Notes: generated by a model not told the origin, from the letters alone. DNA of 64,000 nt from Candidatus Planktophila vernalis (GCF_002288185.1 NZ_CP016776.1:1240001-1304000); one strand, 5' to 3'; shown: positions 33,968 to 43,452, numbered from the stretch's first letter. Numbers and translations are program-made.

Positions 33968-34883
33968 ATTGTCTTTTGAATTCAAATTTAATTCTTCGAA
34001 AAATCCTGCCAAGCAAAGGTAGTTTGGGAAAAATTCGATAGTAGTAAGCAATCAATTGTTCTCTTCCTACTTCTGACTCAGCAATCACCTCTGGGAATAC
34101 CCAATTTGTTTCAGTAGAGATTTCTGTTTTCCAAAACTCTGAATTTTCAACCACATGTGTTCCTGAACCGTCAGCTCCAGCATACTCCACTAGAGATGTA
34201 CCAGGAAAGAGAGTTAGACGCCCTTCAGAAAACATCGAAGCATGCCAATAAATTGCCCATGAGTGGAAACCTTTTTTTGCCTCCCCTTGTAGAGCTGAAT
34301 AGTATGAATGAGAGCCATCTAAGTTAAAATCTTGAATCTGACCAAGGTTTTCAATCCGATTCAATAACACTCTTGGATCCCAATTAATGCTTTCCCATCT
34401 GTCTTTCCATGTTGCCCAGCCTAGACAATCAGCACCCCTTAAGAAGAATGGGTCTTTAATTGGCTGATCAAACCCAAAACAGTATCCATGAATACTGGCA
34501 ACTTTAGGTTCAGTTTGATATTTGGTTAATCCCGCGTTCATGTACTTTAAGAACGAGTTCGTTACAATTAAATCATCCTCTAGCACAATAATTTTATCAC
34601 TCTTACTAAGGACTTCTGTGACTCCGGTTTTGAGTGAGCTACCTAAGCCTAAATTTTGCTCACGCATCACAAGATGCTTTGCTTTCACGCCCAAGAAGCT
34701 TTTAGCCACTTCTCTGGTTTCTTGAACCAACTTTAGGCCTGAGCTATCTCTTGGACCATCAACATAAATGTAAAGTTCGCTTTCAGCAAACTCTTTGTTC
34801 TGCGAGAGTGATTTCAAGAGTTCTGCTAAGTGATTGGGTCGGTTAAAGGCGAAGATGACTATGGGAGCCAATTGTGTCGTCAC
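33954..34883 (-). CDS. GT-A glycosyltransferase (GT2-like)
   Basis: 309 residues: IVIFAFNRPNHLAELLKSLS, YIYVDGPRDSSG, MREQNLGLGSSLKTGVTEVL, KIIVLEDDLIVTNSFLKYMN (DD metal site) and DCLGWATWKDRWESINWD. This layout matches GT2-like or GNT1-like transferases in capsule clusters. It starts at a GTG with TTAGGAG as ribosome site. Donor and acceptor are unknown. Confidence 0.8.
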   Translation of the reverse strand: MTTQLAPIVIFAFNRPNHLAELLKSLSQNKEFAESELYIYVDGPRDSSGLKLVQETREVAKSFLGVKAKHLVMREQNLGLGSSLKTGVTEVLSKSDKIIVLEDDLIVTNSFLKYMNAGLTKYQTEPKVASIHGYCFGFDQPIKDPFFLRGADCLGWATWKDRWESINWDPRVLLNRIENLGQIQDFNLDGSHSYYSALQGEAKKGFHSWAIYWHASMFSEGRLTLFPGTSLVEYAGADGSGTHVVENSEFWKTEISTETNWVFPEVIAESEVGREQLIAYYYRIFPKLPLLGRIFRRIKFEFKRQFKLI

Positions 34884-34909
34884 ACTGGTTCTCCTAACTA
34901 TTTTGCGGC

Positions 34910-34915
34910 TATCCT
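34910..34915 (+). promoter_or_regulatory. Putative leaderless -10 of the GT8-like gene
   Basis: TATCCT ends six bases before the ATG at 34922, in a 38-bp divergent gap. Confidence 0.5.
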
Positions 34916-34921
34916 AACATC

Positions 34922-35854
34922 ATGTCAGTGTATGTGACCCACTGTGATGGCAACTACATCACGCGAGTAATTTCGCTAGAGGATTCCTTGCGCAAAAATG
35001 GAGATTCCAGAACTCTTTACATAATTGCCCATGATCAAGCCACACGAGTTCAGATTGAGTCCTTAAACTTAAAGTTTAGTCGGGTAATTGAGTTAAGTGA
35101 ACTTGAGCAACAGTATCCGGAATTACGCGTTGCAAAGATGAACCGGAGCAAAATTGAATACATATTCTGTCTGTCGCCGTTTGTTGTCTCCTATGCCCAT
35201 TTCATTTCAGGTAGTTCACTGGTTACCTATCTCGATGCTGACCTCTACTTCTTTAAGTCACCCGAATTTGCGATGGAAGGGTTTTCAGAAAATGCAAATG
35301 TTTCAATAATTGAGCATGATTTTCATCCAAAATTTCTTCATCTTAGTGAATATGGGACTTTCAACGTCGGATGGATGTCCTTTAGGATGCAAAAACATGG
35401 AAACTCGACCTTAGATTGGTGGAAATCAGCCTGTATCGAAAGTACGTCAACTTCAGTTAGTGAAAAAGTGTATGCCGATCAAAAATATTTGAATGAGTTT
35501 TCATCGCAATTCAGCGAGACCCAAGTAAATTACAAACAAGGGTTGAATATCGCACCTTGGAATATTGAAAATTACTTGCAAAAAAATACTAGCGAGATAG
35601 AAGCATTATCGAATATAGTGTTTTTCCATTTTTCAGGTTTGAGAATTTATGGAAAGTTCGTCGTGCTAGGGCTATCCGGATATTCATGCACACCAAGCCG
35701 ACAAGTTAAGCGCAAAGTGTACAAACCGTATGCTAAATCATTAAATGAAGCAGGTAAGAAACTTAAGTTGAATCCTCAGGCTGATTCAAGAAAATACAAA
35801 TTGAGAGAAATTTTTAAGATTATTCTGCATCGAGATTTTATTTTGAATTTATAG
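34922..35854 (+). CDS. GT8-like glycosyltransferase
   Basis: 310 residues with a GT-A, family-8-like pattern: VYVTHCDGNYITRVISLEDS at the N-terminus, LVTYLDADLYFFKSPEFAME (DAD metal site), NVSIIEHDFHPKFLHLSEYG, FNVGWMSFRM and the late NIVFFHFSGLRIYGKFVVLG. It would transfer a hexose from a nucleotide donor. The last 17 nt overlap the convergent FdtB-like gene. Confidence 0.78.
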   Translation: MSVYVTHCDGNYITRVISLEDSLRKNGDSRTLYIIAHDQATRVQIESLNLKFSRVIELSELEQQYPELRVAKMNRSKIEYIFCLSPFVVSYAHFISGSSLVTYLDADLYFFKSPEFAMEGFSENANVSIIEHDFHPKFLHLSEYGTFNVGWMSFRMQKHGNSTLDWWKSACIESTSTSVSEKVYADQKYLNEFSSQFSETQVNYKQGLNIAPWNIENYLQKNTSEIEALSNIVFFHFSGLRIYGKFVVLGLSGYSCTPSRQVKRKVYKPYAKSLNEAGKKLKLNPQADSRKYKLREIFKIILHRDFILNL

Positions 35855-36947
35855 CTTCGACTACAACACACATCTCTTCGTGAGTAAGTTCAGGATAACA
35901 AGGTAGCGAAAAAATAGAATTTGACAGCAATTCTGAGTTCATTAAGCTCAAATCTTTATTGTTGCTGATTATTTGATGATGATCCGTAATCGGATAATGA
36001 ATCGCATACCCTACGCCGGCATGCGAAAGCTTCTCCAAAATGCTGTTACGTGAACTTGATGCAACGGCATATATGTGAGCAACAAACTGTCCCTCCTTCC
36101 ATTGTGGCTTTAGAATCTCAACAGATTGAATCTGTTCATTGTAAAATTGTGCTATCTGCAGTCTTTTTTCATTGTCTAAAGTGAGGTGGCGCAGAAACAC
36201 TCTAAGAATTGCTGCTTGCACTTCATCCAAACGGCTGTTTCGTCCACGAGCAATTTCAACTCGATACTTTTCCCCCCAGCCATAAGTTCGAAGTTTCAAC
36301 AATTTTACAAATAGCTCGTCGTCGTCGGTAATCAAAGCTCCGCCGTCACCCAAACCACCTAGATTCTTGGTTGGATAAAAACTGAAAGTGGAAATACTGC
36401 CAAATGTCCCGACTTTTTTTCCAGAAATCTCCGCACCGTGTGCCTGTGCGCAATCCTCAATGAGGATGACATTGTTATCTTTGCACAAAATTGAGATCTG
36501 ATCAATATCTCTAATTGCCATTCCATACAAGTGAGTAGCAATAACATATTGTGCGCCTTGTTTAATTGCGTATTTGACTGACTCAATCGTTATGTTTCGG
36601 GATTCCAGTTCTACATCCATAAACATCGGCGTAGCACCAATACAGCTAATTGCAGTGCTGGAATAGCCTCCGGCATTTGCACATGTAGCTACCTTAGAAC
36701 CCAACCCTGCACCAACAGCTATTAGTGCAATTTCTAATGAGTCAGTGCCATTTGCTGTTCCAACGCAATACTTTGCGCCGAGGAAATTAGCAAATTCTTT
36801 TTCAAAACTAGCCACTTCGCTGCCGAGTACCAAATTTCCAGAGTTAAATACACGTTCTACTGCCTCATTGATTTCACTACGATACTTTGCAATCTTCCGT
36901 GAAGAATCATAAAAAGAGACTTGGAATCCTGGGACTGATTTATTCAC
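35838..36947 (-). CDS. DegT/DnrJ/EryC1 sugar aminotransferase (FdtB-like)
   Basis: A 369-residue PLP sugar aminotransferase: NSGNLVLGSEVASFEKEFAN, GTANGTDSLEIALIAVGAG, LIEDCAQAHGAEISGKKVG and the PLP lysine near residue 193 in FYPTKNLGGLGDGGA. Directly behind an FdtA/QdtA-type 3,4-ketoisomerase and RfbA, it should transaminate a dTDP-3-keto-6-deoxyhexose to a 3-amino sugar such as dTDP-Fuc3N or dTDP-Qui3N. It overlaps the ketoisomerase by 8 nt. No dedicated N-acetyltransferase (FdtC/QdtC) was found next to it. Confidence 0.85.
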   Translation of the reverse strand: MNKSVPGFQVSFYDSSRKIAKYRSEINEAVERVFNSGNLVLGSEVASFEKEFANFLGAKYCVGTANGTDSLEIALIAVGAGLGSKVATCANAGGYSSTAISCIGATPMFMDVELESRNITIESVKYAIKQGAQYVIATHLYGMAIRDIDQISILCKDNNVILIEDCAQAHGAEISGKKVGTFGSISTFSFYPTKNLGGLGDGGALITDDDELFVKLLKLRTYGWGEKYRVEIARGRNSRLDEVQAAILRVFLRHLTLDNEKRLQIAQFYNEQIQSVEILKPQWKEGQFVAHIYAVASSSRNSILEKLSHAGVGYAIHYPITDHHQIISNNKDLSLMNSELLSNSIFSLPCYPELTHEEMCVVVEAINSK

Positions 36948-37449
36948 TTGCGCTATCCCGAATCATTTGAGAATACAACTCAAAATCCTCAATGTAATCT
37001 TTTGGATCATATGTGTGTGATGCAAGAACAATCAGAACGGTATTTTTGTCTTTATAAGTTTGGGTAGCCCAAGTCATTGCTGGTAAGAGGACCCCTATTT
37101 CGGCAGAATCCATGATTATCTTGAGGTTCTTCTGCCCCCTTTTGATTTCAAGGGTACAAACACCATGTGCAGCAATCAATAGCTGAATGCAATCTTTGTG
37201 CGCATGGAATCCTCTTGAATTATTCGGTGGAACATCATGAACAAAAAAGAATCTTCTTGGAATAAAGCTATCCAGCTCCGTAAATTCAAAGATAGAAATT
37301 GAACCATCAGATCCAAGGTGATTTTGTAGATTAATGAACTTGATTCCGGGAGCAAAAGACTCGGAATCAAAACTCAAATCCTTATCAGTATTGAGTAGGT
37401 TCGAAAGTGTAAGTTCTTTACAATCCGTTTCTTGAACTTGGTTACTCAT
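36940..37449 (-). CDS. dTDP-4-keto-6-deoxyglucose 3,4-ketoisomerase (FdtA/QdtA-like cupin)
   Basis: A 169-residue cupin: RRFFFVHDVPPNNSRGFHAH (catalytic His pair HAH) and LPAMTWATQTY with SHTYDPKDYIEDFELY at the end, typical for FdtA/QdtA. It moves the keto group from C4 to C3 of dTDP-4-keto-6-deoxyglucose made by RfbA and RfbB. C4 stereochemistry (Fuc versus Qui) cannot be told by eye. It has an unusual 35-residue N-terminal extension. It is overlapped by rfbA (4 nt) and the aminotransferase (8 nt). Confidence 0.85.
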   Translation of the reverse strand: MSNQVQETDCKELTLSNLLNTDKDLSFDSESFAPGIKFINLQNHLGSDGSISIFEFTELDSFIPRRFFFVHDVPPNNSRGFHAHKDCIQLLIAAHGVCTLEIKRGQKNLKIIMDSAEIGVLLPAMTWATQTYKDKNTVLIVLASHTYDPKDYIEDFELYSQMIRDSASE

Positions 37450-38333
37450 TTTAAGTCATTTCCAAATTCACGCGAACGCGGAAGATGACGTAAGTAATTG
37501 CCATATGGCGAATTCGCGTATCTATCTGCAATAGATTCTAAGTTTGAATCTTCAATCCAGCCTAGACGCCAAGAGACTTCCTCTATGCAACCAACTTTAC
37601 TACCCTGTCGTTCTTCAATAACTTTAATGTATGACGATGCATCATGGAGGTTTTGAATCGAACCAGTGTCTAACCATGCCGTGCCACGCGGCAAAATTGA
37701 TACATGAAGCTTTGAGTTGTCCATGTAGTTTCTAATTACATCGGTAATTTCTAGCTCACCTCTCGGACTAGGTTTCAGATTTTTTGCAATCTCTATCACT
37801 GAATTATCAAAAAAATATAAACCTGGGATAGCAAAGTTGGATTTTGGCTCTAGAGGCTTTTCCTCAATAGAAATTGGAACGCCCTCATCACTAAATTCAA
37901 TAACTCCATAGTCTGATGGATTTGATACTCCATATGCAAAAATCTGCGCTCCATCAATTTCGGTGTTTTCCATTAGTTGTCGTCCCAAACCAGATCCATG
38001 AAAGATGTTATCTCCTAGGATTAAACAAACCGGAGAGCCTTGAAGAAACTTCTCAGCGATTATGAAACACTCAGCGATTCCACGGGGATTTTCCTGAATC
38101 GCAAAATGAAACTGAACCCCTATTTCGGATCCATCTCCCAATAGTTTTTTGTATGAATCTAAGTCCGATGGGTTAGAAACTATCAATATTTCCCGGATAC
38201 CGGCGGCCATTATGGTCGCTATCGGATAGTGAATCATTGGCTTGTCATATACAGGTAAAAGGTGCTTATTGGTACCTAATGTGATGGGCCAAAGACGTGA
38301 TCCAGTTCCACCCGCAAGCACGATTCCCTTCAT
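37446..38333 (-). CDS. rfbA: Glucose-1-phosphate thymidylyltransferase
   Basis: A 295-residue nucleotidyltransferase: MKGIVLAGGTGSRLWPIT, the KPMIHYPIATIMAAGIREIL segment, LILGDNIFHGSGL (metal Asp), YGVIEFSDEGVPISIEEKP, FAIPGLYFFD and PRGTAWLDTGS. It makes dTDP-glucose and heads the three-gene minus-strand unit rfbA, FdtA-like, FdtB-like. It is divergent from rfbB, with overlapping leaderless promoters in the 39-bp gap. Confidence 0.92.
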   Translation of the reverse strand: MKGIVLAGGTGSRLWPITLGTNKHLLPVYDKPMIHYPIATIMAAGIREILIVSNPSDLDSYKKLLGDGSEIGVQFHFAIQENPRGIAECFIIAEKFLQGSPVCLILGDNIFHGSGLGRQLMENTEIDGAQIFAYGVSNPSDYGVIEFSDEGVPISIEEKPLEPKSNFAIPGLYFFDNSVIEIAKNLKPSPRGELEITDVIRNYMDNSKLHVSILPRGTAWLDTGSIQNLHDASSYIKVIEERQGSKVGCIEEVSWRLGWIEDSNLESIADRYANSPYGNYLRHLPRSREFGNDLK

Positions 38334-38340
38334 GAAAATA

Positions 38341-38366
38341 AGTGTACAGGTTGCTTGAAGTACAAT
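38341..38366. promoter_or_regulatory. Divergent leaderless promoters for rfbA and rfbB
   Basis: Minus strand: TACACT (38341-38346), seven bases before the rfbA ATG. Plus strand: TACAAT (38361-38366), six bases before the rfbB GTG at 38373. Confidence 0.55.
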
Positions 38367-38372
38367 ATAGAA

Positions 38373-39356
38373 GTGCAGTCACTTAGTGAAAAAACCCTCG
38401 TTGTCACTGGCGGGGCGGGTTTTATAGGCTCCAGTTATGTCCGAATGTTGCTTGGAGGACATCTGGGCGAAATTCCTAAACGCGTTTACGTTTTGGATTC
38501 CCTGACATATGCAGGCTCCCTTGAGAATTTGTCATCCTCCTTGGACAATAAAAATTTTGAGTTTGTTAATGGCGATATTCGGAATCCAAAACTAGTAAAT
38601 GACTTGTTCTCCGAAATTGATTTAGTTGTCCACTTCGCTGCCGAATCACATGTCGATCGCTCAATTTCAGATAGCTCCAATTTTATTTCAACAAATGTAC
38701 TTGGAACTCATGTTTTACTTGAAGCTTCCGTCCGGGAGAATATTGCTACTTTTCTTCATGTCTCCACAGATGAGGTATACGGATCCATCGATGAAGGTTT
38801 TTGGGATGAGAATCAACCTTTGCAACCAAACTCACCGTATGCCGCCTCAAAGGCAGCATCTGATTTAATCGTAAGATCATTTGGAAAAACTCATGGCTTA
38901 GATGTCAGAATTTCAAGATGCAGTAATAATTATGGGCCATTCCAATATCCAGAAAAACTCATTCCGTTAGTTATTACAAATCTGATGAGTGATAAGAAGA
39001 TTCCGGTCTACGGTGACGGAATGAATAAGCGTGAATGGATCCATTGCGAGGATCATTCACGAGCAATACACAAGATATTGTTAGGTGGAACTCCACAAAA
39101 TGTTTACAATATTGCCGGACAGATTGAAATATCAAACTTAAGCTTAGTAAAAATGATCCTAGGCATCATGGGGAAAAATGCTCATGAAATCGAATTCGTA
39201 AGGGATCGCAAAGGGCATGACTTCCGTTATGCACTTGATGGTGGCAAATTACAAGACACCTTAAACTTCACTCCCAAAATAGATTTTGAAATCGGACTTA
39301 GAGAAACCGTCAACTGGTATGTAGATAACCAGAATTGGTGGAAATCTCGAGTTTAG
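38373..39356 (+). CDS. rfbB: dTDP-glucose 4,6-dehydratase
   Basis: About 327 residues: LVVTGGAGFIGSSYVRML (NAD), LVVHFAAESHVDRSI, HVSTDEVYGSI (catalytic Asp-Glu), SPYAASKAASDL (Tyr-Lys), RCSNNYGPFQYPEKLIPL and RKGHDFRYALDGGK. It makes dTDP-4-keto-6-deoxyglucose. The GTG at 38373 is chosen over an upstream TTG because of the -10 spacing. RfbC and RfbD are not seen, so the pathway goes to the 3-amino sugar and not to rhamnose, at least within this window. It ends in an interlocked stop with the convergent GT4 gene. Confidence 0.92.
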   Translation: MQSLSEKTLVVTGGAGFIGSSYVRMLLGGHLGEIPKRVYVLDSLTYAGSLENLSSSLDNKNFEFVNGDIRNPKLVNDLFSEIDLVVHFAAESHVDRSISDSSNFISTNVLGTHVLLEASVRENIATFLHVSTDEVYGSIDEGFWDENQPLQPNSPYAASKAASDLIVRSFGKTHGLDVRISRCSNNYGPFQYPEKLIPLVITNLMSDKKIPVYGDGMNKREWIHCEDHSRAIHKILLGGTPQNVYNIAGQIEISNLSLVKMILGIMGKNAHEIEFVRDRKGHDFRYALDGGKLQDTLNFTPKIDFEIGLRETVNWYVDNQNWWKSRV

Positions 39357-40390
39357 GATGCAACTAAATTATGTATTAATACTTTCCAAGAATTTCCAAT
39401 TGCGTCAATCCCACGTTCATTTTTGAGTGACTCAACAGCCAATGTGGCTGGAATCAAGTCATCAATTTTCATAGAAAACTCACGGATTCTTGAAATGAAT
39501 TCCTCTTCGGAGTCGCAATAGCAGTATTCTGAGAGACGAAACTTTCTAAACTCGCTAATTTGGGATGCCAATAAAGGGAATCCGCCTAGTACTGCTTCTG
39601 CAATTACCAATCCATCACCTTCGAACTTTGAAGGCACAATGAGTAAATCACCATCCTTAAGCAACTTCCAAGGTTCCAAGTTATGGCCGGCAAACTCTAC
39701 ATCTGGCAATTTGTCTGCAGTTTGATTCTTAAGTCCTTCCATTAAGACTCCATCACCTATTACTAGCCCTGGATAATGTAAGCGGCGAAGTATCTCAATA
39801 AATGCTTCGGGGTTTTTGTCGGACGCCAATCTTCCAATAAAAACAAGTCTTTTGATTGACTTATCATTCCTATTTTTCGGATATTTACTAACTTGAAAAA
39901 CAGGATTTGGAATTGTACGAGTTTTGATTTCTGGAAGCGACCAAATCTTTAAGTGCGCGGACACAGTGATAAAAGTCGACTTGCGCAGTTTAAGGATTCT
40001 TCTAACCACCAGCCCTAGGGATTCTCGCCCAAGCCAAGGATTTCTGGAATGTTCCACAACCACAAAGCTTGTTTTTACTGGAATGAAGCACGCAAATAGT
40101 TCTGGAAGCGCACAATTGAGAATCATGACTTTTGGCTTTTCACGAACGACGAGTGAAATAAATTTTAAATAACTAAATAAAGTGTTACTGAAAGTCCCAC
40201 GCCACTTTCTTCCAATTGGAATTACTCGACAATTGGGATCCACTAAGTCTCTTGGTCCCTGATTTATTGGAACTAAAGTAAACTGATAATCATTTTGATT
40301 CTGTTTGCTAATATCCGAACAAACCAAATTCATGGCCCGTTCTGCTCCGCCACCTGTCAGGGAATTAGTTACAACAAAGACTTTTTCCAT
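39353..40390 (-). CDS. Family 4 glycosyltransferase
   Basis: 345 residues, GT-B fold: VVTNSLTGGGAERAMNLV (donor loop), RLVFIGRLASDKNPEAFIEI, VEFAGHNLEPWKLLKDGDLL, and IVPSKFEGDGLVIAEAVLGG with the E-x7-E-type motif. A retaining glycosyltransferase of surface glycan assembly. TAACAT lies six bases before the ATG. Confidence 0.88.
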   Translation of the reverse strand: MEKVFVVTNSLTGGGAERAMNLVCSDISKQNQNDYQFTLVPINQGPRDLVDPNCRVIPIGRKWRGTFSNTLFSYLKFISLVVREKPKVMILNCALPELFACFIPVKTSFVVVEHSRNPWLGRESLGLVVRRILKLRKSTFITVSAHLKIWSLPEIKTRTIPNPVFQVSKYPKNRNDKSIKRLVFIGRLASDKNPEAFIEILRRLHYPGLVIGDGVLMEGLKNQTADKLPDVEFAGHNLEPWKLLKDGDLLIVPSKFEGDGLVIAEAVLGGFPLLASQISEFRKFRLSEYCYCDSEEEFISRIREFSMKIDDLIPATLAVESLKNERGIDAIGNSWKVLIHNLVAS

Positions 40391-40434
40391 TTCATCATGT
40401 TACTACTGGTACTCTTTTATCTAGGGGAAGTGAG

Positions 40435-41223
40435 GTGTTGCAGGTGGTACCTTCAGTCTCCATAATTTCAATTGCGCGCAATAACAAAGAAGGATTGGCT
40501 AATACCTATAGAAGTGTCTTACCCCAAACATACAAAAACTGGGAATTAATTCTTGTCGTTGCCCCTTCACAAGACGGCACAATCGCGTTGAGCGAGAATC
40601 TCGCTAGTTCCGATCCGAGAATAAAAATTCTTGCTCAAAATGGTCTCGGAATCTACTCGGCAATGAATCAAGGATTAAAGAAAGCTAATGGCGATTATGT
40701 GTGGTTCTTGAATAGTGGAGATGAGTTCTATGATGACGCCACTCTTGAATTTGCCCTAAAACAAATCCAACTGCTAAACGCAGATTTATTGATAGGTGGT
40801 TACTCAGTATCGGGTGATAGTAATTCGCAACCATACTTAAAGAGTGCCAAGAGGTTGAGTAGCTTTGAATTTGCATTCAATAGACGCGGTGGATGCCATC
40901 AAGCCATGTTATTCCATAAGAAGAAAGTTCTTGAGTTTGGAGGGTTTGATATAGATTTTGAATTAGCCAGTGATTTCGATCTAGTTATGAAAATAGTTAA
41001 AGGGGAAAATTCATTTCGAGCCGAAAGAGTATTTGCATGTATTGAGCCAGGAGGAGTTTCGGATCAGCGGATTTATGACGTTATTCGTGAAAAACATCAG
41101 ATTAGGCGAAGCCACTTTGGGAGAAAGACTCCTCTTTTGTTTATTTCGATAGGATGGGGAATTGCCGTAAAGTCAAAAATTCGTGCAAGAAACTTCCTCA
41201 GGTCGCTAAGTAAAGCGCTTTAA
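40435..41223 (+). CDS. Family 2 glycosyltransferase (WcaA/PglI-like)
   Basis: 262 residues: VSIISIARNNKEGLANTYRS, GLGIYSAMNQGLKKANGDYV, WFLNSGDEFYDDATLEFALK (the SGD/DE region), GGYSVSGDSNSQPY and RGGCHQAMLFHKK. The YxAMNxGIxxAxGxxxxFLNSGD pattern is very common in capsule and O-antigen GT2 enzymes. It starts at a GTG with a GGGGAAGTGAG ribosome site. Confidence 0.85.
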   Translation: MLQVVPSVSIISIARNNKEGLANTYRSVLPQTYKNWELILVVAPSQDGTIALSENLASSDPRIKILAQNGLGIYSAMNQGLKKANGDYVWFLNSGDEFYDDATLEFALKQIQLLNADLLIGGYSVSGDSNSQPYLKSAKRLSSFEFAFNRRGGCHQAMLFHKKKVLEFGGFDIDFELASDFDLVMKIVKGENSFRAERVFACIEPGGVSDQRIYDVIREKHQIRRSHFGRKTPLLFISIGWGIAVKSKIRARNFLRSLSKAL

Positions 41224-41250
41224 CTGACTTATCTGAGATAACCTATCCTA

Positions 41251-42210
41251 ATGAAAATACTGGTGACTGGTGGTGCAGGATTTATCGGTTCGCACCTTGT
41301 AGAAAGATTGCTCAATCTTGGTCACGAGGTTTCTGTTCTCGACGATCTCAGCACCGGTTCAATGGAGAATCTAGAGAGCACTTCGGACAAGAAAAATCTA
41401 GAAGTAATCGAGGGTTCGGTTCTAGATTCTGAATTAGTTTCTAAGCAAGTGGCAAATAGCGACTATGTCTTTCACTTAGCTGCGGCCGTAGGTGTATTTA
41501 ACATTGTCCAAAAACCACTACAAAGTCTGTCTATTAATCTAACCGGCACAGAAAACGTTCTGTCAGCTGCAGATAAATTCTCGGTGCCTGTTTTAATCGC
41601 GAGTAGTAGTGAGATTTATGGGAAAAATACCTCTGATTCTTTGTCTGAAAATAGTGATCGAATTCTTGGAAACCCCCTCACTCTACGTTGGTCTTATAGT
41701 GAAGCCAAGGCGATAGATGAATCTTTTGCATACGCTTACTTTGTTGAGAAATCGCTCGAAATTAGGATTGCTCGTTTCTTCAATACGGTCGGCCCACGAC
41801 AATTGGGAGCATATGGAATGGTAGTACCGCGATTTGTATCGTCAGCACTTGAAAACTCTCCCATCACTATTTATGGAAGTGGGGATCAAAGTCGTTGTTT
41901 TATTCACGTCCAGGATGCTGTTGACGCACTAGTTGGAATTGCATTTTCAAAGAATACTATTGGTAGGGCCATTAATATTGGAAACTCCACAGAAATTTCT
42001 ATATTGAAACTAGCTGAATTCATTAAGCAGCGACTCAAATCCAAAAGTGAAATAGTTTTTCTGGATTACGAAGAGGCTTACGGTAACGGTTTTGAAGACA
42101 TGCAACGGCGTGTCCCTGATATCACATTAATAAAGCAATTGATTGAATGGGAGCCACAACTTTCTCTGGAAAACATCGTGGATGACATTGCAAAGGCTAT
42201 GAAACGTTAA
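41251..42210 (+). CDS. Nucleotide-sugar epimerase/dehydratase (extended SDR)
   Basis: 319 residues: KILVTGGAGFIGSHLVERLL, LDDLSTGSMENL, HLAAAVGVFNIVQKPLQSL, the catalytic WSYSEAKAIDES (Y-x3-K) and RFFNTVGPRQLGAYGMVVPR. The HLAAAVGV and RWSYSEAKA patterns recall UDP-glucuronate decarboxylases and 4-epimerases, so UDP-xylose synthesis or UDP-sugar epimerisation is possible. TAACCT lies six bases before the ATG; the stop interlocks with the convergent dehydrogenase. Confidence 0.8.
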   Translation: MKILVTGGAGFIGSHLVERLLNLGHEVSVLDDLSTGSMENLESTSDKKNLEVIEGSVLDSELVSKQVANSDYVFHLAAAVGVFNIVQKPLQSLSINLTGTENVLSAADKFSVPVLIASSSEIYGKNTSDSLSENSDRILGNPLTLRWSYSEAKAIDESFAYAYFVEKSLEIRIARFFNTVGPRQLGAYGMVVPRFVSSALENSPITIYGSGDQSRCFIHVQDAVDALVGIAFSKNTIGRAINIGNSTEISILKLAEFIKQRLKSKSEIVFLDYEEAYGNGFEDMQRRVPDITLIKQLIEWEPQLSLENIVDDIAKAMKR

Positions 42211-43445
42211 AGGTTGAATACTTTTTTTCCCATAATTTTAGAGTTGGTGCAATCTAACAATGGCTTTCGGTCATTGCGAAGTAAGTTTAATTGCATACCA
42301 GGTTGATTTGTTGCCAAGATTGCGACATCATAATCCACATTCAAATCAACCGAAGAAGTTCCTTCCCAATTAGCAACAAGGGGATCATGCCAAACCACTT
42401 GCGCTCCTAGATCTTCGAGGGCTAATTTTAATTCGCTTGCAGGTGTCTCGCGAACATCTGCCACACCGGGTTTATACGAAACTCCCAGAATCAAGATTTT
42501 TGGATTTGTTATTCCTGCTACTAAGCTCAAAGCACGTTGTGCAACGTAGGACGGCATGTTCCTGGAAACTCTGCTGGCTGACTTTGTCAGATCTAATGAG
42601 ACTCCATTCGAATCTGCCCAACTTGTTAAATACGAATGGTCGACAGGGATACAATGGCCCCCAATCCCAACACCAGGATAAAAAGCCATAAATCCATACG
42701 GTTTGGTATTTGCAGCAGCTATTACCTCATACACGGATAAGTCCGCCGCAGAGCATGCTTGAGTTAACTCATCTACCAGTGCGATATTCACGAGCCTGAA
42801 GGTGTTTTCTAAAAGCTTTGCCGCTTCAGCTACCTCCGGGGAAGATACAGACACCACAGAGTCACAAATTTGTTGATAGAACCCGACGGCACTTTCCAGT
42901 GAATCAGAATCAATACCACCTACCAGCCGCGGTGTATTGCCTTGATTCCAAACCTTATCTCCAGGGTTTACCCTTTCCGGTGCGCACGCAAACTTCAAAT
43001 CTTTTGATTTGTTCTCCTGGTGTTCCATAATTATGGGGATAATGACATTCCTAAGCGTTCCAGGAAAGGAAGTTGATTCACTAACTAACAGGGTTCCTTT
43101 TGCCAAGTATGGGGCAATACTCGTGGCTGCCGATCGCAACATAGACAAATCTGGCTTCAGCGAATCATCTAATGGCGTTGGGACGCAAATGGCGATAACC
43201 TTCGCTTGAGAAATTCGCTCAAAGTCAGCTGTTGGCTCATATAGATCTCGTTCTAAAGCTGATTTAATCTCACTACCTTGAATATCCTCAACAGGACTGA
43301 CGCCTTGTCGGAGTTTCTCAATTTTTCCAAGATCAAGATCTACTCCATAGACTTTCCAACCAGCTTTTACAGCGGACATTGCTAGTGGGAGCCCAACGTA
43401 TCCCTGTCCAATAATCGCGATTTCATCTGGTTGTCCTTTGGGCAT
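42207..43445 (-). CDS. UDP-N-acetyl-hexosamine 6-dehydrogenase (WecC/WbpA-like)
   Basis: About 412 residues of the UDP-glucose/GDP-mannose dehydrogenase family: IAIIGQGYVGLPLAMSAVKA (NAD), CVPTPLDDSLKPDLSMLRSA, SESTSFPGTLRNVI, AAKLLENTFRLVNIALVDEL (active-site region) and GGHCIPVDHSYLTS with the catalytic Cys. It oxidises a UDP-HexNAc to the uronic acid. The ATG at 43445 is chosen because TATGCT (43453-43458) lies seven bases before it; upstream in-frame starts at 43457 and 43484 are less likely. Confidence 0.88.
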   Translation of the reverse strand: MPKGQPDEIAIIGQGYVGLPLAMSAVKAGWKVYGVDLDLGKIEKLRQGVSPVEDIQGSEIKSALERDLYEPTADFERISQAKVIAICVPTPLDDSLKPDLSMLRSAATSIAPYLAKGTLLVSESTSFPGTLRNVIIPIIMEHQENKSKDLKFACAPERVNPGDKVWNQGNTPRLVGGIDSDSLESAVGFYQQICDSVVSVSSPEVAEAAKLLENTFRLVNIALVDELTQACSAADLSVYEVIAAANTKPYGFMAFYPGVGIGGHCIPVDHSYLTSWADSNGVSLDLTKSASRVSRNMPSYVAQRALSLVAGITNPKILILGVSYKPGVADVRETPASELKLALEDLGAQVVWHDPLVANWEGTSSVDLNVDYDVAILATNQPGMQLNLLRNDRKPLLDCTNSKIMGKKVFNL

Positions 43446-43452
43446 GGGTGTT

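Noticed and set aside
41251-42210. Naming as UDP-xylose synthase
   Set aside because: Motifs also fit 4-epimerases; kept as general SDR.
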